The notes under the pieces are model-generated. The model was not told the DNA's origin, searched no databases, and saw only the letters and a program-made list of their open reading frames with translations. A stretch of DNA of 64,000 nt, from positions 31,390,674-31,454,673 of the forward strand of contig CM068546.1 in NCBI GenBank assembly GCA_035048495.1, read 5' to 3'. How positions within the stretch are numbered: position 1 is the first letter of the stretch; the number at the start of each line of letters is the position of its first letter. Below, one piece after another: positions 1-12,896 of the stretch. The DNA comes from Euptelea pleiosperma. Its lineage: Eukaryota; Streptophyta; Magnoliopsida; Ranunculales; Eupteleaceae. Position numbers and translations under genes: made by a program.

Positions 1-212
1 ACCATGAACAGCTGGGTCAGAACCTTACATGAGCCCAAGTATAAGAAGGATCCTTGATGTAGATTTTCAAATTCAATTTTGACTCAGTGTCTCCCATGTA
101 TCCTTCATCATTGTGTCCTGTGATCAAAGATCAGACGGAGATCATTCGTAATTGGAGGCACATTTCATAAAGTATATACACATGAACACATTCAGTCATC
201 ATATATGCACTT

Positions 213-398
213 AAAAATCAGCTTTATTGGTGATTTCTAACCGTTAGATTTGAGTCTTTTTATGGTTTGATTTTTAACGGTGGGATTTGAAAATGATTTG
301 GGGTACTAAGATCGAACCATTATAAATCACCAATCAAGCTGATTTTTCGACTGTAGGTCCAGTCCATCTAGGGCTTGGCCTTACGTCCATATGGTCAG
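213..398. repeat. MITE remnant with the shared ATCAGCCTGATTAG-type core
   Basis: Two halves are inverted copies of each other: AAAAATCAGCTTTATTGGTG on the left and a matching CACCAATCAAGCTGATTTTT block on the right, followed by a GGCTTGGCC..CCATATGGTCA stretch typical of the other elements in this window. No clean terminus or target-site duplication is visible, so this is a partial copy. Positions 1-212 show nothing recognisable. Confidence 0.55.
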
Positions 399-400
399 TG

Positions 401-752
401 GAGTAGAACTTTGCTGACGGAAGTCCACGGACCACAATATGAGCCATGAGGTACTCTTAGACAATACTGACCGTATGAATGTTTGGTCCATCCCTAGCTG
501 GACATATGTACCAAAAATAGCCTGATTAGTGATTTCAAACCTTTGGATCTTTAGGAAAAAATTTAGATGCAGAGGATGAGTGGAAAATCTTGACCACTCA
601 TCTTCAATTATTCAAGATGCCAACCTAACTACAGTTAACCTTTTAAATCTTTTATTTGTACCTCCAAATAATGCTCATATTATAGGGTTTAAAATCAACC
701 CGTGAAAATGACTCCAATACAACATCTGTGGGCGGTCAGCAAAGTTCTACTC
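401..752. mobile_element. MITE, family A (GAGTAGAACTTTGCTGAC termini)
   Basis: It begins GAGTAGAACTTTGCTGAC and ends GTCAGCAAAGTTCTACTC, a perfect 18-base terminal inverted repeat. The interior has the shared blocks (GACCGTATGAATGTTTGG, CTGATTAGTGATTTCAAACC). No transposase is encoded. Another copy of the family (21844-22199) has a 9-bp target duplication, which suggests a Mutator-like origin. No convincing duplication flanks this copy. Confidence 0.75.
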
Positions 753-839
753 AATATAACTAGTCTCAAATCTCAAACAAACAAAAAGAGAGTTGCGTTG
801 TCTCACCAGGATACAAAAGTAAAGGAGCTTTGAAAATTG

Positions 840-3800
840 CTAGTTGGAGCAGCACGGGAGAGTAATGTTGCCGATGCATCTGCTCTTCAACTCCATGAGA
901 CCACCACTACATCCATCCCTTTCTCTTTCTCTCTCCCCAGGCGGAGGCCTCCATGTTGGGATGATGCTGACCTGTGGAACATGGGCAATCTTGTGCCAGT
1001 CCTCTCCCTTCTCCTTCTCGCATCGCTTCTCTAGATGAGGGCATTCTTCAATTATCAGAGTTTGGAGGGAGGTGAGGTGTTGAAGCCCTTTTGGCAAGAA
1101 AGTCAGATTCTTGCAATCGTTTATCTCCAGAGTTCGAAGCGATGTGAGATTGCCTAGCCACTCTGGAAAAGCCATCAGCCTCGAACATTGCCAGATATAT
1201 AGAAATTGAAGCGTTGTAACGTGTTGTAACCCCTCTGGCAAATACGTCAACTTATCCAAGTTAGAAATGTCCAGTGATCGAAGGGCTGTTAAGTCCTGAA
1301 AATCCTCTGGTAAGAATTCCAGATCTCCGCAATGACCAATATACAAATTCTCAAGGGTTGTTAGATATCTCAGCCCCTCAGATAGAGATGTTAGACTATC
1401 ACAACCTATAATGGTCAAATGTGTAAGAGATTTCAACCCTTGGATCCCCTCCTCCGGCAATGACTTAAGCTTCTGGCAATCCATAAAATGCAAACTTTTC
1501 AGACCAATGTGATTTCGTAGAAGTCCTTCTGGTATAGATATCAGCTCATCAAATTTTCCAATATGAAGGGTAAGAAGAGAAGTAAAGTTCGCTAAAGATC
1601 TTAGTATTATTTCATTGCATCTCCACAGAGTTAAATTTTCAAGAGATGGTAGCAATGGGAGGGTAATCAACTTGGGGCATTCGCAGATTGTCAAGCTGGA
1701 AAGACAATGGAGCACTTCTCTTCCCATCTCTTTCGACCATTCCTCCAAATTAAGCATGTTTTCAATCCGGAGACGTTTTAGTGATGGGAATCCCTTACTA
1801 CCGTACAACTCATTGCCGATGTGTGTCACAGAATCCACTCCATTTATAAGGAGGAACTGAAGGTGGGGTAGTTGCCCAAGTGGGGGAAGACGTTCACATC
1901 TTCTACAGTCGATGAGTCTAATCTCAACCAAATTCGAAAGCAGCAAATTATCCATCCAACTTGAAAGCTTCACACCCTTGTAGTTCATTATCTCCAATCG
2001 TTTTATATTTGGATGAGGCTGGAGGCCTTCTAGCACATCTTCAATGTTTTCTTGCGAGTAAGCATCACCAACATCCGACCAACACAATTTTAATGAGCAG
2101 AGTCTTTCCTTTCTTATCAAATTAGCTTCCTTAGCATCCATTCTATTTCTAACATGCTCAAGACCTTTTATGCTCAGTTCTCCTCTGAGGTTTAGACCTT
2201 GCAATTCTCTGATACTTTCTCCACTCTTCTGCCCTACAATGAAGATACTTAATGTTTGAAGGCAACTCAATTGTCCTATCCCAATAGGCATGTGAGTTAA
2301 TGATCTGCATCCAGTGATGTCTAGGTGTCTGAGGCTGCTCATGTTCCTCATGTGCTTGGGCAACTTTCGAAGCTTAGAACAATATTTTAGTATCAAAGTC
2401 TGCAAATTCCTTAGGCTGCTTATGGATTCAGGTAATATCGTTATGTCACTATCGGATAGATTGAGGTACCTCAGATGTTTCAAATTGTCTACTAGTAAAA
2501 GAGGCAGAGTTTTAATTTCAATTCTACTAAAATTTAAAACTCGTAGGCATCTCATATTTGGGAAGATGAAATTAAGAGCCTTGAAAAATTCCCAACTGTT
2601 ACTTAGTAAAAGGAGTGTACGCAAAGTTTGGGATTCAAGTAGAGACTGAAGAATGGTTGATGGAGGCAGTGAATCAAAATTCAGTGAAAAATGTCGAATC
2701 CTTTTTGAAACATTCTCTACTTTGCCATCCTTAATGATAGAACATTCATTCACCATAAGGGAACATGCGAGATCATGTACGAGGTCGTGCATCTTACACT
2801 TTTTTATATTTCCATCATCATCTTTTTCTATGTCTTGGAAGAATGACCTCCATAATAAATCATTGAAAATCTCATTTCCAATATCTTCCAATTCCATGCC
2901 TCGTTTAGATTGAATAAAACCATTAGCCATCCATAAATAAATCAGTTCTTTCTTTGAAAGTTTAGAATCTTTTGGAAAAATAGAGCAATAAGCAAAGCAT
3001 TGTCTCAAATGTGATGGCAAATGGTAATAACTCAATCTCAACGCAGGTAAAATTTCAATATCTTCATCTTCTGATAGATCCCAAATTTCGCTGTCCTTCA
3101 CGTACAACCATTCGCTTTTCTCAGTTTTAAAGCGCATTAAGCTTCCCAAAGCCTTTGCAGCCAGAGGTACACCTCCACACTTTTTAACAATCTCCTTCCC
3201 AATAGTAACCAACTCTGGATTCTCTTCTCTTCCTACACCAAATGCACGCTTCTTGAACAGAGACCAACAATCTTCCTCTGATAGACCTCTCAAACGGTAT
3301 GCAGGAAGTGTGCCCATGATTGATGCTACTCTTTCGAGACGTGTAGTTACAATAATGGAACTTCCTTTAGCACCGCATGTTAATGAATATTTCACTTTAT
3401 CCCACTTTTCATGATGTTCATTCCATACGTCATCCAACACAAGTAAAAATCTCCTCCCGCATAGTGTGCTTTGTAGGCCGCGTTGCATTGAATCCAAGTC
3501 TACAACTTCACATGCACTTCCAGTTGCATTTTCTACAATTGATTTTGTAAGCCTATTTACCTCAAAATCTTCAGATACACAAACCCAAATTCTGACCTCA
3601 AAATGCTTCTTTATTCTCTCATCATTGTAGGCCAATTGAGCAAGAGTAGTCTTCCCAAGACCACCTAGGCCAATGATGGGACAGATTGAAATATCTTCTG
3701 GATTACTCGCATTGTTTAGTAATAATTCTACCATCCATTCTTTGTCCTCGTCTCTCCCATAGACTTCTGGTTCGATTAGAATGGAGCTAGTTACTCGATT

Positions 3801-4262
3801 CTCTTCCATTTGAATTCCCATGTCTACAACACCATTTGTCAAATGAAACTTTGACCTTTCTTCCGCAATCTCGTCAAATCTCTCCCTAATCTCTTTTATC
3901 TTTTGTGCAATCTTACGACGAAACATAATTCTTTCGAAGTGAAAACAAGATAAGAGAGAGTTGCTTACCTGCTTGGTACGACTCTTGTCTCCGCTCTCCT
4001 CTTTTAATCGTAGAACTTCAGTTGCACACTCATCCAAGATGTCATCTGCATCATAAGCCGCATCCTTGAGTTTTGTAAGCCAACCTCGGATCGGCTTATC
4101 CTTCATTTGCTTCGCATCTGCATCCTGGAGGACATCTCGAATTGTTGATAATGTGCTGGATAGCTTTTTCATCTCTTTATTGACGCCCCACAATAAACTA
4201 ACTTCATTTTGGATTAGGGAGTTGAGATTCTCAAAGACGATTTGAAGAACAGCATCAACCAT
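840..4262 (-). CDS. CC-NB-LRR disease-resistance (NLR) protein, RGA-like
   Basis: This is a single uninterrupted reading frame of 1140 residues and probably acts as an intracellular immune receptor. In order it shows an N-terminal coiled-coil Rx-type domain (residues 1-160, with the EDVID-like DADDILDE at 71-78) and an NB-ARC with P-loop GLGGLGKTT (198-206), kinase-2 LLVLDDVW (273-280), RNBS-B IIVTTR (303-308), GLPL motif GGVPLAAK (363-370), [16 protein letters not shown] (422-432) and MHD (491-493). From about residue 530 to 1100 there are leucine-rich repeats. All key nucleotide-binding motifs are present, so it looks functional. The start ATG is followed by MVDAVLQIV, typical of this family. 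The last 35-40 residues (after VPQVSI) include a GERERERD run that comes from a CT/GA-rich tract and looks like a lineage-specific tail. No second NLR is seen nearby. Confidence 0.93.
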   Translation of the reverse strand: MVDAVLQIVFENLNSLIQNEVSLLWGVNKEMKKLSSTLSTIRDVLQDADAKQMKDKPIRGWLTKLKDAAYDADDILDECATEVLRLKEESGDKSRTKQVSNSLLSCFHFERIMFRRKIAQKIKEIRERFDEIAEERSKFHLTNGVVDMGIQMEENRVTSSILIEPEVYGRDEDKEWMVELLLNNASNPEDISICPIIGLGGLGKTTLAQLAYNDERIKKHFEVRIWVCVSEDFEVNRLTKSIVENATGSACEVVDLDSMQRGLQSTLCGRRFLLVLDDVWNEHHEKWDKVKYSLTCGAKGSSIIVTTRLERVASIMGTLPAYRLRGLSEEDCWSLFKKRAFGVGREENPELVTIGKEIVKKCGGVPLAAKALGSLMRFKTEKSEWLYVKDSEIWDLSEDEDIEILPALRLSYYHLPSHLRQCFAYCSIFPKDSKLSKKELIYLWMANGFIQSKRGMELEDIGNEIFNDLLWRSFFQDIEKDDDGNIKKCKMHDLVHDLACSLMVNECSIIKDGKVENVSKRIRHFSLNFDSLPPSTILQSLLESQTLRTLLLLSNSWEFFKALNFIFPNMRCLRVLNFSRIEIKTLPLLLVDNLKHLRYLNLSDSDITILPESISSLRNLQTLILKYCSKLRKLPKHMRNMSSLRHLDITGCRSLTHMPIGIGQLSCLQTLSIFIVGQKSGESIRELQGLNLRGELSIKGLEHVRNRMDAKEANLIRKERLCSLKLCWSDVGDAYSQENIEDVLEGLQPHPNIKRLEIMNYKGVKLSSWMDNLLLSNLVEIRLIDCRRCERLPPLGQLPHLQFLLINGVDSVTHIGNELYGSKGFPSLKRLRIENMLNLEEWSKEMGREVLHCLSSLTICECPKLITLPLLPSLENLTLWRCNEIILRSLANFTSLLTLHIGKFDELISIPEGLLRNHIGLKSLHFMDCQKLKSLPEEGIQGLKSLTHLTIIGCDSLTSLSEGLRYLTTLENLYIGHCGDLEFLPEDFQDLTALRSLDISNLDKLTYLPEGLQHVTTLQFLYIWQCSRLMAFPEWLGNLTSLRTLEINDCKNLTFLPKGLQHLTSLQTLIIEECPHLEKRCEKEKGEDWHKIAHVPQVSIIPTWRPPPGERERERDGCSGGLMELKSRCIGNITLPCCSN

Positions 4263-5640
4263 CTTGACTTTGTATCTAAATGATCCGAATGATCAAATTG
4301 CTTAGAGAAACTGAGAAGGAAAGGGCCTCTGGATCTCTCTTGGTAGTAGAATTGTTGTATGAGAAGTCTCTCTAATTTCTAAGGAGCTGCCGACGACTGC
4401 AAGAGTCAAGATTGTATTATTTTTTATCCACTTTACAGTTGGAAGTTTGACTTGTCAACTGGGGCGTGTGGTTGGGATTGCTTGGTAGAAGGCATCTTTA
4501 GCTAAACCAAAGAAAATACCTTCAATTATTAAAGTAGAAGGGTCCCAGTCCTTGAATCATGATAATGATATAGGATTTCATTGTCGTTGGAAAGATTCTC
4601 TACCGACAGTCCTGGCTTCCTCCAATCAGGACCGTATAAATTTTGAACCAGCCATTGGATTGGCCTTAAACTAAAAAAAAAAAAAAGTAGACCGACCACA
4701 GTATGAGCCACGTGGCACACTCTTAGAGATGGCTGACCGTATGGATGTTTAGCCCAACCCTAGGTGGACCTACAGACCAAAAATTAGCCTGATTAGTGAC
4801 TTCTAAGCGTTGGATTGGAGTCATTTTCATGGGTTGATTTCATTGAATCTTTTATGAGTTGATTTTTCACATGGATTCGAAAATTATTTGGGGTACTCAA
4901 ATCCTACGGTTAGAAATCACCAATCATGCTGATTTTTGGTCTGTATGTCCATCCACTCACATCCATACGGTCATAAATAATGTGATAGTCTGAACTCATC
5001 AATCTAGACCGTCCAATAGATGGGCCACCACTTATATGGTCTGTTATTCAAAAATCCTCTGATCAATGGATCTTTTACTTACCATTTCCTTGATTACATG
5101 TAAATCACATTGTTTCTTCATACCAAAACCTCCAATCCTCTTTAGTGACCTTAAAACACTCCAATGGCCGCCCTCTTATCACTTCTCACAACAAAGGCTA
5201 GCTAGCTTAGATTCTTGAAGTGAAAGGTTAGCAAAGGAGAAAATAACCAGACCACACAAACTTCCCATTAATGCAAGGATCATTCGATCAATCAAAGATC
5301 GGCCCAATAGTGTTTCTTAACAAGTAATTAACAACATTCAAGACAAGGGGGGCAAGGGTTCTATGTAAAAAAAGCTTTAATTCATTGACAAAAACTGACC
5401 ATGGATGCTCTGTTGATACTTTAGAATGCAGAGTGGGTGCGCACAAAACAGGAGATGGACAAAAGGTCTTCAAAGAAAAATCAGACTACTCAGAAACCTT
5501 GACATTACGAGACATACTTGGACTCTCATGAACCACTAATTTTACATGTTACAAAATGGAAAGGTGAGAATGAAGATAGAAAAATGTTTCTAACACTACT
5601 TTTTTAGTTGTTGGGCGGGGAATCTGCAGAACTGCTGTTG
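4263..5640. other. Intergenic stretch between the NLR and BPM genes
   Basis: This holds the probable NLR promoter and leader and the BPM 3' flank. At 4687-4975 there is a MITE remnant with the shared blocks: GAGCCACGTGGCACACTCTT near the left, GCCTGATTAGTGACTTCTAA inside, and a mirrored CCATACGGTCA at the right. No other coding evidence was seen. Confidence 0.6.
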
Positions 5641-8600
5641 CTATATCCGTTGCTTCACCCGCCTCCCATTGACATCACTGCCGTCAAGGATGGCTTCATT
5701 CCCATGCCGGCAGACGATTACAGAGTGCTCTCCGACCCTTGCCACATATTCCAAGAGCTCGGTCAGGACAGAGGGGCAACTAGCCTTCAAGTACTCAAAA
5801 CCATCCGTCTGCATCACCGCTGCAAAAAATAAATAAATAATCAACTATCTCACATCTTTTAATGATATATTCAGAAGAAATTAGGAAAATGAAGAAGCAA
5901 CTAAAACACCATTAGACCATTTGCAAATAACAACTAACTAGTTCCTAATCATTGAGATGTGGAACTCGGGTGACAACAGACTTTGAACCCAGCAAAGACA
6001 GGATTTTCACACGTCAGCTTTGGTGATGGACCAAAAGGGTCCACCCCACTTCCTCACATGCGGCAAGTCTCAGACCACTTGCTCTCTGCCACAAGGCAAT
6101 AAAGAGGCTTCTTTCACTTTTTTTTTCTATTTAAAAATAAAAAATTCATGGGCTATCTTTAACGTAATTAGTGCAATACATGGTAGGGTAATATGGGCGT
6201 GATGTGCCTTCTCGAACAAAAAAGGGTGCTGTCCATGTTGCCAATCCAGATGATAATATACCAGATAACCAGTCCAGATTTGCTGTGTTTGCATCCCACA
6301 TGGCAAGAAAAACTTGCCTTAACAGGGTACGAATTGTGGTGGAGGAATGCTAGCAAGCAACCCCACAAATGATAAGAAAAATTATATATTTTAATTAAAT
6401 GGTGTGGTTTTTGAGGCAGTTTTTCTTGTCTTTTGCATCTGTGCAACTCCCTTAGGTGGTTGCTTGCTAGCATCTGACAGCTACCTTTCACCATAATCAT
6501 ATCTGACCTTTTCGGAAACATAATGATAAAAACCTGACTGCAGAATATATTATGAAGTAAATGCATGCAGCAGCTATTTCCTACGACTGAAAACGAACAG
6601 CAAAGTGAGAAGAGGTGATATAGAAGATTCTCCACATCGCTAATTGATCCTGATCTGCGATTGTGTTTCAGAGCTGCCTCTTAAAGCCATACCCACATAT
6701 TTTTGGACACAAAAGTATATTTTCTAACATGTATTGGTTTCAAGCATTCACTTGCTGTGAACCTTCAAGCTTTAATGTCCAACAACTATGTATGTTTCCA
6801 TTAAGTTTGTTACATTTCCCTTTCCAAAAATTGCCCGCATATAACCTTCTAAACATAACAACGAAGATGGAAAATGAAAGATATAAAGGAACAAATTTAC
6901 CTCTCAAATTTTCAGGTAATGCAACAAATTTGAGACACACAGCTTTCAACTGGAAACAGTGGTGCTGCTCTGCCAAGGCTAATGTAGTGGCCACGGTGTT
7001 TATAGCGACATCCTCGCATAGCTTGGCCTCACAGAGCAACCTGAGCCTCTCGAGTCCATATCGGTCTGCCGCTGCAAGCAGATGCTGCCCCATCAGCGTG
7101 GAAGCCCATTTTGTATTTAAACCAGTAAGCTCTTGCATGTTAGGTAGGGCATCCCAATATATGAAATGGAGTAAGGCCTGCAAAATGCACAAACCAGGGA
7201 AAAGAAAGAAAAATAAATCAAACTCTTGTGCAAAACTATTCAAACTCATGTGAAAAAGAAACGAAATATTAGTGCAAATTTACACATAAGATGAAGTATC
7301 GTTCGGTTTTGAAGGAAGCCAACCGAAACGTATGTAATTTCGTCCTATAGCGAAACCAAAACGAAACAAACGAAGCATTTCGGTTTCAACCGAAACTTTG
7401 AACCATGAAAGGTGGTAAGATCACTCTTATCAAGGATACCCTCTCTAGCTTGCCTATTCACTTCTTGCCTTTGTTTACCATGTTGGCTTCAGTAGCTCAT
7501 AGGCTGGAGAAGGTAATTAGAGACGTTTTGTGGATAGGGAAAGGTGATAATCATAAGTTTCATTTGATAGAATAGAAACGGATTTGTAGGTCGAAGGAGG
7601 TAGGAGATCTTGGCTTCAGACAGTTTTGGGATATGAACGTAGCACTTCTTGGAAAGTGGTTGTGGAGAATTGGGGAGGAAATGGAGTCTGTGGTGGATTT
7701 TGATAGGGTGTAAGTATGGGGTGAGGAAGTATGGGTGAGATAGTAATTCAATCCTGTCTTCTTATGGAGCTAGTATGTGGAAAGGTATTGTTGGTTCTCG
7801 TGAGAAGTTTGAAAAAGGCCTTATTATTAAGTTTGGAAAGGGTGACAATGTTCGATTTTGGGAAGACAAGTGGTGTGTGGACGAGCATCTAAATGAGGCC
7901 TATCTTGATTTGTACATATTATATGATTGCCAAGTTGCGATGATTCAGGATTGTGTAGATAGAAGTGGAGGTCTTGTCTCTTGGAATTTCAGCTTTAGAA
8001 GGAATATAAATGATTGGGAGATGGATAATCTTGCTTCTCTCCTGCTGAGAGTTGGTGAGAGCCCTACTTTCGATACAGAGTCGAATAAGAGAATTTGGAT
8101 CACACACAGTTTAACCAAGGTAAAACCAATGTTATCAACCAATGGTAGTTTTTCCATCTCTTCCAACTATTGGATGCAATTATGAAGTTTCCGTTTTGTG
8201 TATGACATATACATGCTTGTCTATGTAGAGGTCAACTCGACAGTTTTCATGTGTTCTAAAGCTAAGCAGCCAAGAAGAATTTACACGCAAGCATGCTAAT
8301 GCTAAATAGATAAAAGTTCAAAAAAATGAAAGAAACTTTACAATCAAAATGTAGAGCACAAACAATTTAACAACCTTAAAAACTGGAGCCTCCATGTCTT
8401 CAACCTTTATGCACTGTGTATTTCGATCCTTCATTGGACCAAAAAGTTGTGCCCTGAACACAGGTGACCGAGCTGCAAGAACCAATTTGTGTGCAACAAA
8501 GATTTCTCCATCTACTTCAAAATTCACATCAATTCCCTTTCCACTTTCCAAGAGCTGCCCAAAATGCAGACCGATGTTAGAAGGCGGCACTGTTATGGAG

Positions 8601-11600
8601 TATATCTTGGGACCCTCCGTGAGAGACTTAACAACACCAACACTACAGTGAACCGAGAGGCAATCATCTTTAAGGTAGTCTGATGTCTCTAGAGCAGTTC
8701 TTTTGAAAAAACGTTTATAGCCCCTGCAGAATTCAATCAGATCTATTATGATGTGTTTATTATCTATAACCAATTAATTTGCAATCAATGTGAAGCTACT
8801 AGCACGCTGCAAAATACCCCAAAAATAAAAACCAGTAGCACATATTATGTTATAAAATGCAAGAAAAATAGAATATTTGACACAAGTCAAAGAAAAGAAC
8901 ATGTAAATCCAGATAAAGTGAATCCATATTTGAGATATATATATACAAATAGGTGAATATGAGCACATTAGAGACACTGTATCCACAGAAATTAGAAAAT
9001 ATTGTTCACTTCTCTCCTTGTTTGATCATATAGCATAGATACACACACTCCATTCACCTCCAGTCCAAAGTTTAAAAAGGCTAGTTTAGGAGCTGAGGTG
9101 TTTTGCCTAAAAAAGGCGAGGCATAGCCTCGAGGCGGTACTGAGGCATCAGCCTCATTTTCAAAAATGAAAAAGTGCTTAAAAAATTCTAAAAAAAAATT
9201 AGCTATTCTACAAAAATTAGAAGCAACATAACATGTGAAATAAAAAAACTTAAATAAGCATAAAGGTAATTGAGGCTATAACTTTTACCTCAGGAGTGAC
9301 GTTGTTGGGAATGCCTGACATGGTAGAGTTGCGTATTTGTTTTCATTCCTGTAGTATAAGTGCTCATAATTGGATTATATCCTAGTCTAATTTTTCATTC
9401 ATATGGTTGATTTTATTTTGTAATTCAGTTAGAAATAATATTATATGAATGTTGTATTTTTGAAATCAGTTATTCCACAACCTAACAGTCCAGATCTTGT
9501 TTTGTTTCATTATTGTTTCTTATGCCCCAAGTCTTAGCCATTAGGTTGTTAGCATGTTGTCCAAGCTTTCAATCTATATATGCCTTTGTACATGCTTTCG
9601 CTCATCAAGACCTCACGTACTCTTCTCATTTTGTGTTACTATTGTGTTGACATTTTATCCCTGCTACTAGATAATGGCTTGCTAGTTATAGTTTACTTGA
9701 TTATTTATCTTAATCTTAATTTTAAATTGTTTTTACTCTCTTAAGGACTCTTTATAGTCCTAATTGTCTCTGTACGTCTGTCAGCTGCTCTTGTTTTACC
9801 ATGGTTCTCAAGCATAGATAAATTCTCATCATGCACATATTATTCTTAATATGCTATACATATTGAGATTATAGATGTTGTGGTATGTATAGATCTAGAA
9901 GACAGGGTATTTTAGGGGAAAAAAGGAAATAAGTAAAAAAAAAAAAGGGTCCATAGACTTAAAGTTACTGTGCAAATTGAGGCTTGAGCCTCAGTTGCAC
10001 CTCGAGGCTATAGCCTCAAGGCGTACACCTCACTGAACTGAGGCTTAAGCCTAAATTATTTATCTTGAGGCTATAGCCTCAAAGGCTATTTTTGGGCACC
10101 TTGCCTTGAGGTGCACCTCGAGGCTATAGCCTCAATAGCCTTTTTAAACTATGCTCCAGTCTCCAAAAGCAGATCTACTCTAGTTACAGGCTGACATGTT
10201 TGAGACACTTGGAAAAATCTTGATATGCAATTCCAAGTCAGATCTTCTTCCATAAAATTCCCCCTTTCTTGTTATTTCTGAAAAGCTTGTTACAGCCTAC
10301 AATAATAGGTGAAATCATAAATAAAAATAGTTTCTGGAGAAGCATCTTCCAGCTTAGAACAAGAAGTGTCCTGCTAGGATGTGGGAGAGATTCCTCCCAA
10401 ATGAGGATGTAATTGACAAATAACGATTTGTCACATACAACAATCGGGAGTGTTGATTCGCCCCGTCATAAATTCCTCATGTGGCAGGGAAGTTCTACAC
10501 AAAAAATATTTGTGTTTCTTTGCTCTATGAAATGAACATGTTTGATGCTAGTTGTTACATAAACGAAATTTTATAACAGTAGAATCAGCCAACGTTGCAA
10601 TCCCCCGCCTTCGAAAATTCCACTACACTGTCACTACATCACAAAAATGTCAAACGTACAAAACCTCCCCTTCATCAAACGTCGTGGTTCTATTGTCCCC
10701 TCATATTCAAAAAGGCATTTCACCAGACTACATTTTTATAAAGTGCCAAAAGACTACTATGGGCAGACTAACTATCCATTCAAGGCCCATTTTTGCGGTG
10801 CTGCTTATTATTTAATAAATTTTACATTTTTGATAACAATTGAACATATTTTTTATATTGGAGGCAGAATGAAGTAAATTCAAATTCTATTCTCCTTAAT
10901 TTTTCAGTGCTTATAATGGACCATAAGCAATCAAACATGTGATTCATAGGGTTCCAACTTCCAACTGTTGAGCGCTAAAACTCACCAATCGCATCATACC
11001 CAGAAATGAAACCATATATAATCAAATTCACCAGAAATTTAGCAAAGTTAGACAATAATTTAAGAGAATTTACAAAACACTCAAGCAGATGAATCTCCTA
11101 TTACATCTAATTTAATGGCATCAATGTCTCAAAAGAGACTGAAAAGCCACCAAAAAAAAAAAAAAAATCCCCACCAAAAATCTAACCATCACAATCAAAA
11201 TGCATTAAACCAAAACAAGCCCAGATTAAAACCATCCAAAACCCTAACTTACCACATGCTTCCACGGTATTTAAGCGTGTATGGACCGCTCTCCAGCGTC
11301 CTCCCAAAATGGCTGTGCACCTTATGCCTCTCCTTCCCGCTCTGATCCAAAAGAGTCAATTCGAAAAGCGCCCTTACATCGGTCCCCTCGCTCGCAAGCG
11401 CGATGAATAGAGACACATACGTTGCATTGTCCTCGGTGCTCTTTCCGTCCGGATAGAAATAGATCGCCCACGCGTACCCACCAACCATGAAATTGTCTGA
11501 AGCGATGTACTTCCCGATCCCAATCCCCTTCGACAAAGAGTACCCATTGATCTTGAATTGATGAGAACCGTTGACGGTTTGGGTAAGCGAGGTCGAACTG

Positions 11601-11665
11601 GTGACCGAAGGAGAGGAAGAAGAAGAGGGTTTGGAGGTTCCTCTGCAAACCCTACCCATGCCCAT
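5641..11665 (-). CDS. BPM: BTB/POZ and MATH domain protein (BPM family)
   Basis: BPM proteins are substrate adaptors for CUL3 E3 ubiquitin ligases: the MATH domain binds targets (for example HB and ERF/AP2-type factors in Arabidopsis) and the BTB domain binds cullin-3. Four coding exons join in frame: 11665-11253, 8723-8375, 7177-6901 and 5819-5641, giving about 405 residues, the usual family length. Exon 1 carries the MATH start ([16 protein letters not shown]) through [15 protein letters not shown]. Exon 2 finishes MATH and opens BTB ([20 protein letters not shown]). Exon 3 holds the BTB end and BACK-like helices. Exon 4 ends NGRRVKQRI. The splice borders restore the family reading, for example ATG-TG|G-GGC giving MWGYK. 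Start: the first in-frame ATG is at 11665; a second, MGRVCRG, is at 11659. A GA-rich tract (about 11910-11945) lies upstream, probably leader or promoter. I see no broken residue. Confidence 0.93.
6901..7177 (-). other. BPM exon 3 (BTB end, BACK start)
   Basis: Acceptor TTTTGCAG|GCC and donor AGAG|GTAAAT bound a 277-base exon reading [16 protein letters not shown] through LPENLR. Its frame continues from exon 2 (phase 0) and into exon 4 (G|CG, giving Ala-Val-Met-Gln). Confidence 0.85.
7399..8170 (+). mobile_element. Dead LINE fragment (3' part of reverse-transcriptase ORF)
   Basis: Read on the plus strand with several stops and frame changes, it gives the familiar plant L1-type tail: [20 protein letters not shown], then [35 protein letters not shown] and later [13 protein letters not shown]. 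It lies in BPM intron 2, antisense to that gene. The 5' half of the element is absent. Just left (about 7293-7394) is a short TTCGGTTT-rich inverted-repeat scrap ending ACTTTGAACCATG, possibly an hAT MITE end. Confidence 0.8.
9066..10153. mobile_element. Non-autonomous hAT-type element in BPM intron 1
   Basis: The left end CAAAGTTTAAAAAGGCTA mirrors the right end TAGCCTTTTTAAACTATG. The element is flanked by a perfect 8-bp target duplication CTCCAGTC (9058-9065 and 10154-10161), the size expected for hAT transposons. No transposase is encoded in its 1088 bases. The perfect palindrome GAGGCTATAGCCTC occurs at 10004-10017, 10067-10080 and 10120-10133, and a variant GAGGCATAGCCTC occurs near 9119; these may be subterminal transposase sites. 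The middle is AT-rich and unremarkable. Confidence 0.85.
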
Positions 11666-12225
11666 CCACAACAGATATGGACGTCCTGACTCTTGTGTTT
11701 TTCTTTTTCTTGAATTGGGTTGGTTTTTGAAAGAATTGAGTTATCAGGGCCTGTTATTCCCTGAAAGATTGCAAACTGGGTTCCGATCTAGCGTTTCTAA
11801 GAGGGAAATGAAATGACAAAATCGAAATGGGTATTTGGATTTCGGATTCTAGGGTTTTGATAACGGCACTTTCTGCTAGATTCGAAATGAGTTTCTAGGG
11901 TTTCGTTCGATTTGAAAGAGAGAGAAAGAGAGAGTTAGAGAGTTGATGGCACTTTTGGGACTTAAATATGAACGTGATGTTCGGAATGTTGAGAGAGAGA
12001 GAGTGAACAAATTCGCTTTTACGTCGGAAAATTAATTTTAAAAAAATTTAATTTTTAGAAACGAAAAGGATTTCTCCACAGACAGATAAGAGAAGAATTC
12101 TTCACCGTCGAGTTTTCTTACATAGATGAGGCTGCGGCCATAGAGTCCACGTATATCTGAACCTCTCTTTTCTCTCCACGTGGCATGTAAAGAACTGCCA
12201 CGTGGAAATAAGGGGATTTATGATG

Positions 12226-12458
12226 ATGGACCAAAAAATAATTTTGATTAGTGATTTTTAACCTTTGGATCTGGGTACTCAAAACGATGCTTGATTCCCA
12301 CAGTTAAAAATGTCTCCATGAAAAAGACTCCAATCTAATGGTTAGAAATCACTAATCAGGCTGATTTTTTGTCAGTCGTTCACCTATACATGGGCCGAAC
12401 ATCCATACGGTCAGTTGTCAGCCTGCCATGTGGCTCATACTGTGGTCTGTCGGTCAGC
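12226..12458. repeat. MITE remnant, shared-core type
   Basis: The inverted halves GACCAAAAAATAATTTTGAT and AATCAGGCTGATTTTTTGTC are followed by CGAACATCCATACGGTCAG and GCCATGTGGCTCATACTGTG, blocks shared with family A. No termini or target duplication could be defined. Confidence 0.55.
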
Positions 12459-12506
12459 ATTGATGATGATGTGGGGTTAAAGTTGTTCCAATTGTGAGTT
12501 ACGAAA

Positions 12507-12896
12507 GGAAAAATCTATGATACCGACTTCGGTATCAAAATTTTGATGCTGTTGTCCCTCAATTTGCCACGTAATAGACTTTTTCGGGCCCACTGACTCC
12601 ATGAATATTTGGCCCACATCTTAGTGGACCCACACACCAAAAATCAGAGTGATTAGCGATTTTTAGCAATTGAATTTGAGCTCTTTTTCATCATGGGCAT
12701 GGAACCCTTCATAGGCATGTTCATAAAGCCCATGATGAAAAGTGCTCAAATCCTACAGCTAGAAATCACCAATCACGCTGATTTTTGGTGTGTAAATATT
12801 CATGCAGTCGGTGGGCCCGAAAGAGTCTACTACGTGGCAAATTGAGGGACTTCAGCATCAAAATTTTGATACCGAAATCGGTATCAAAGAACAGGC
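12507..12896. mobile_element. MITE, family B (GATACCGACTTCGGTATC termini), copy 1
   Basis: Its ends read GGAAAAATCTATGATACCGA on the left and TCGGTATCAAAGAACAGGC on the right. Each inner end holds a small palindrome (GATACCGACTTCGGTATC; GATACCGAAATCGGTATC) followed by a mirrored CAAAATTTTGATGC. The interior has the inverted AAAAATCAGAGTGATTAGCG / CACCAATCACGCTGATTTTT blocks. The second copy at 20918-21330 defines the ends by its 9-bp target duplication; here the flanks do not match. Confidence 0.75.

Noticed and set aside
3..1034. Short open frames near the left edge as genes
   Set aside because: Those at 837-1038 are antisense shadows of the NLR 3' end; the rest of the region is MITE DNA.
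7775..8185. A 136-residue open frame as a gene of its own
   Set aside because: Its sequence ([13 protein letters not shown]) is the tail of a LINE reverse-transcriptase ORF, and upstream parts carry stops.
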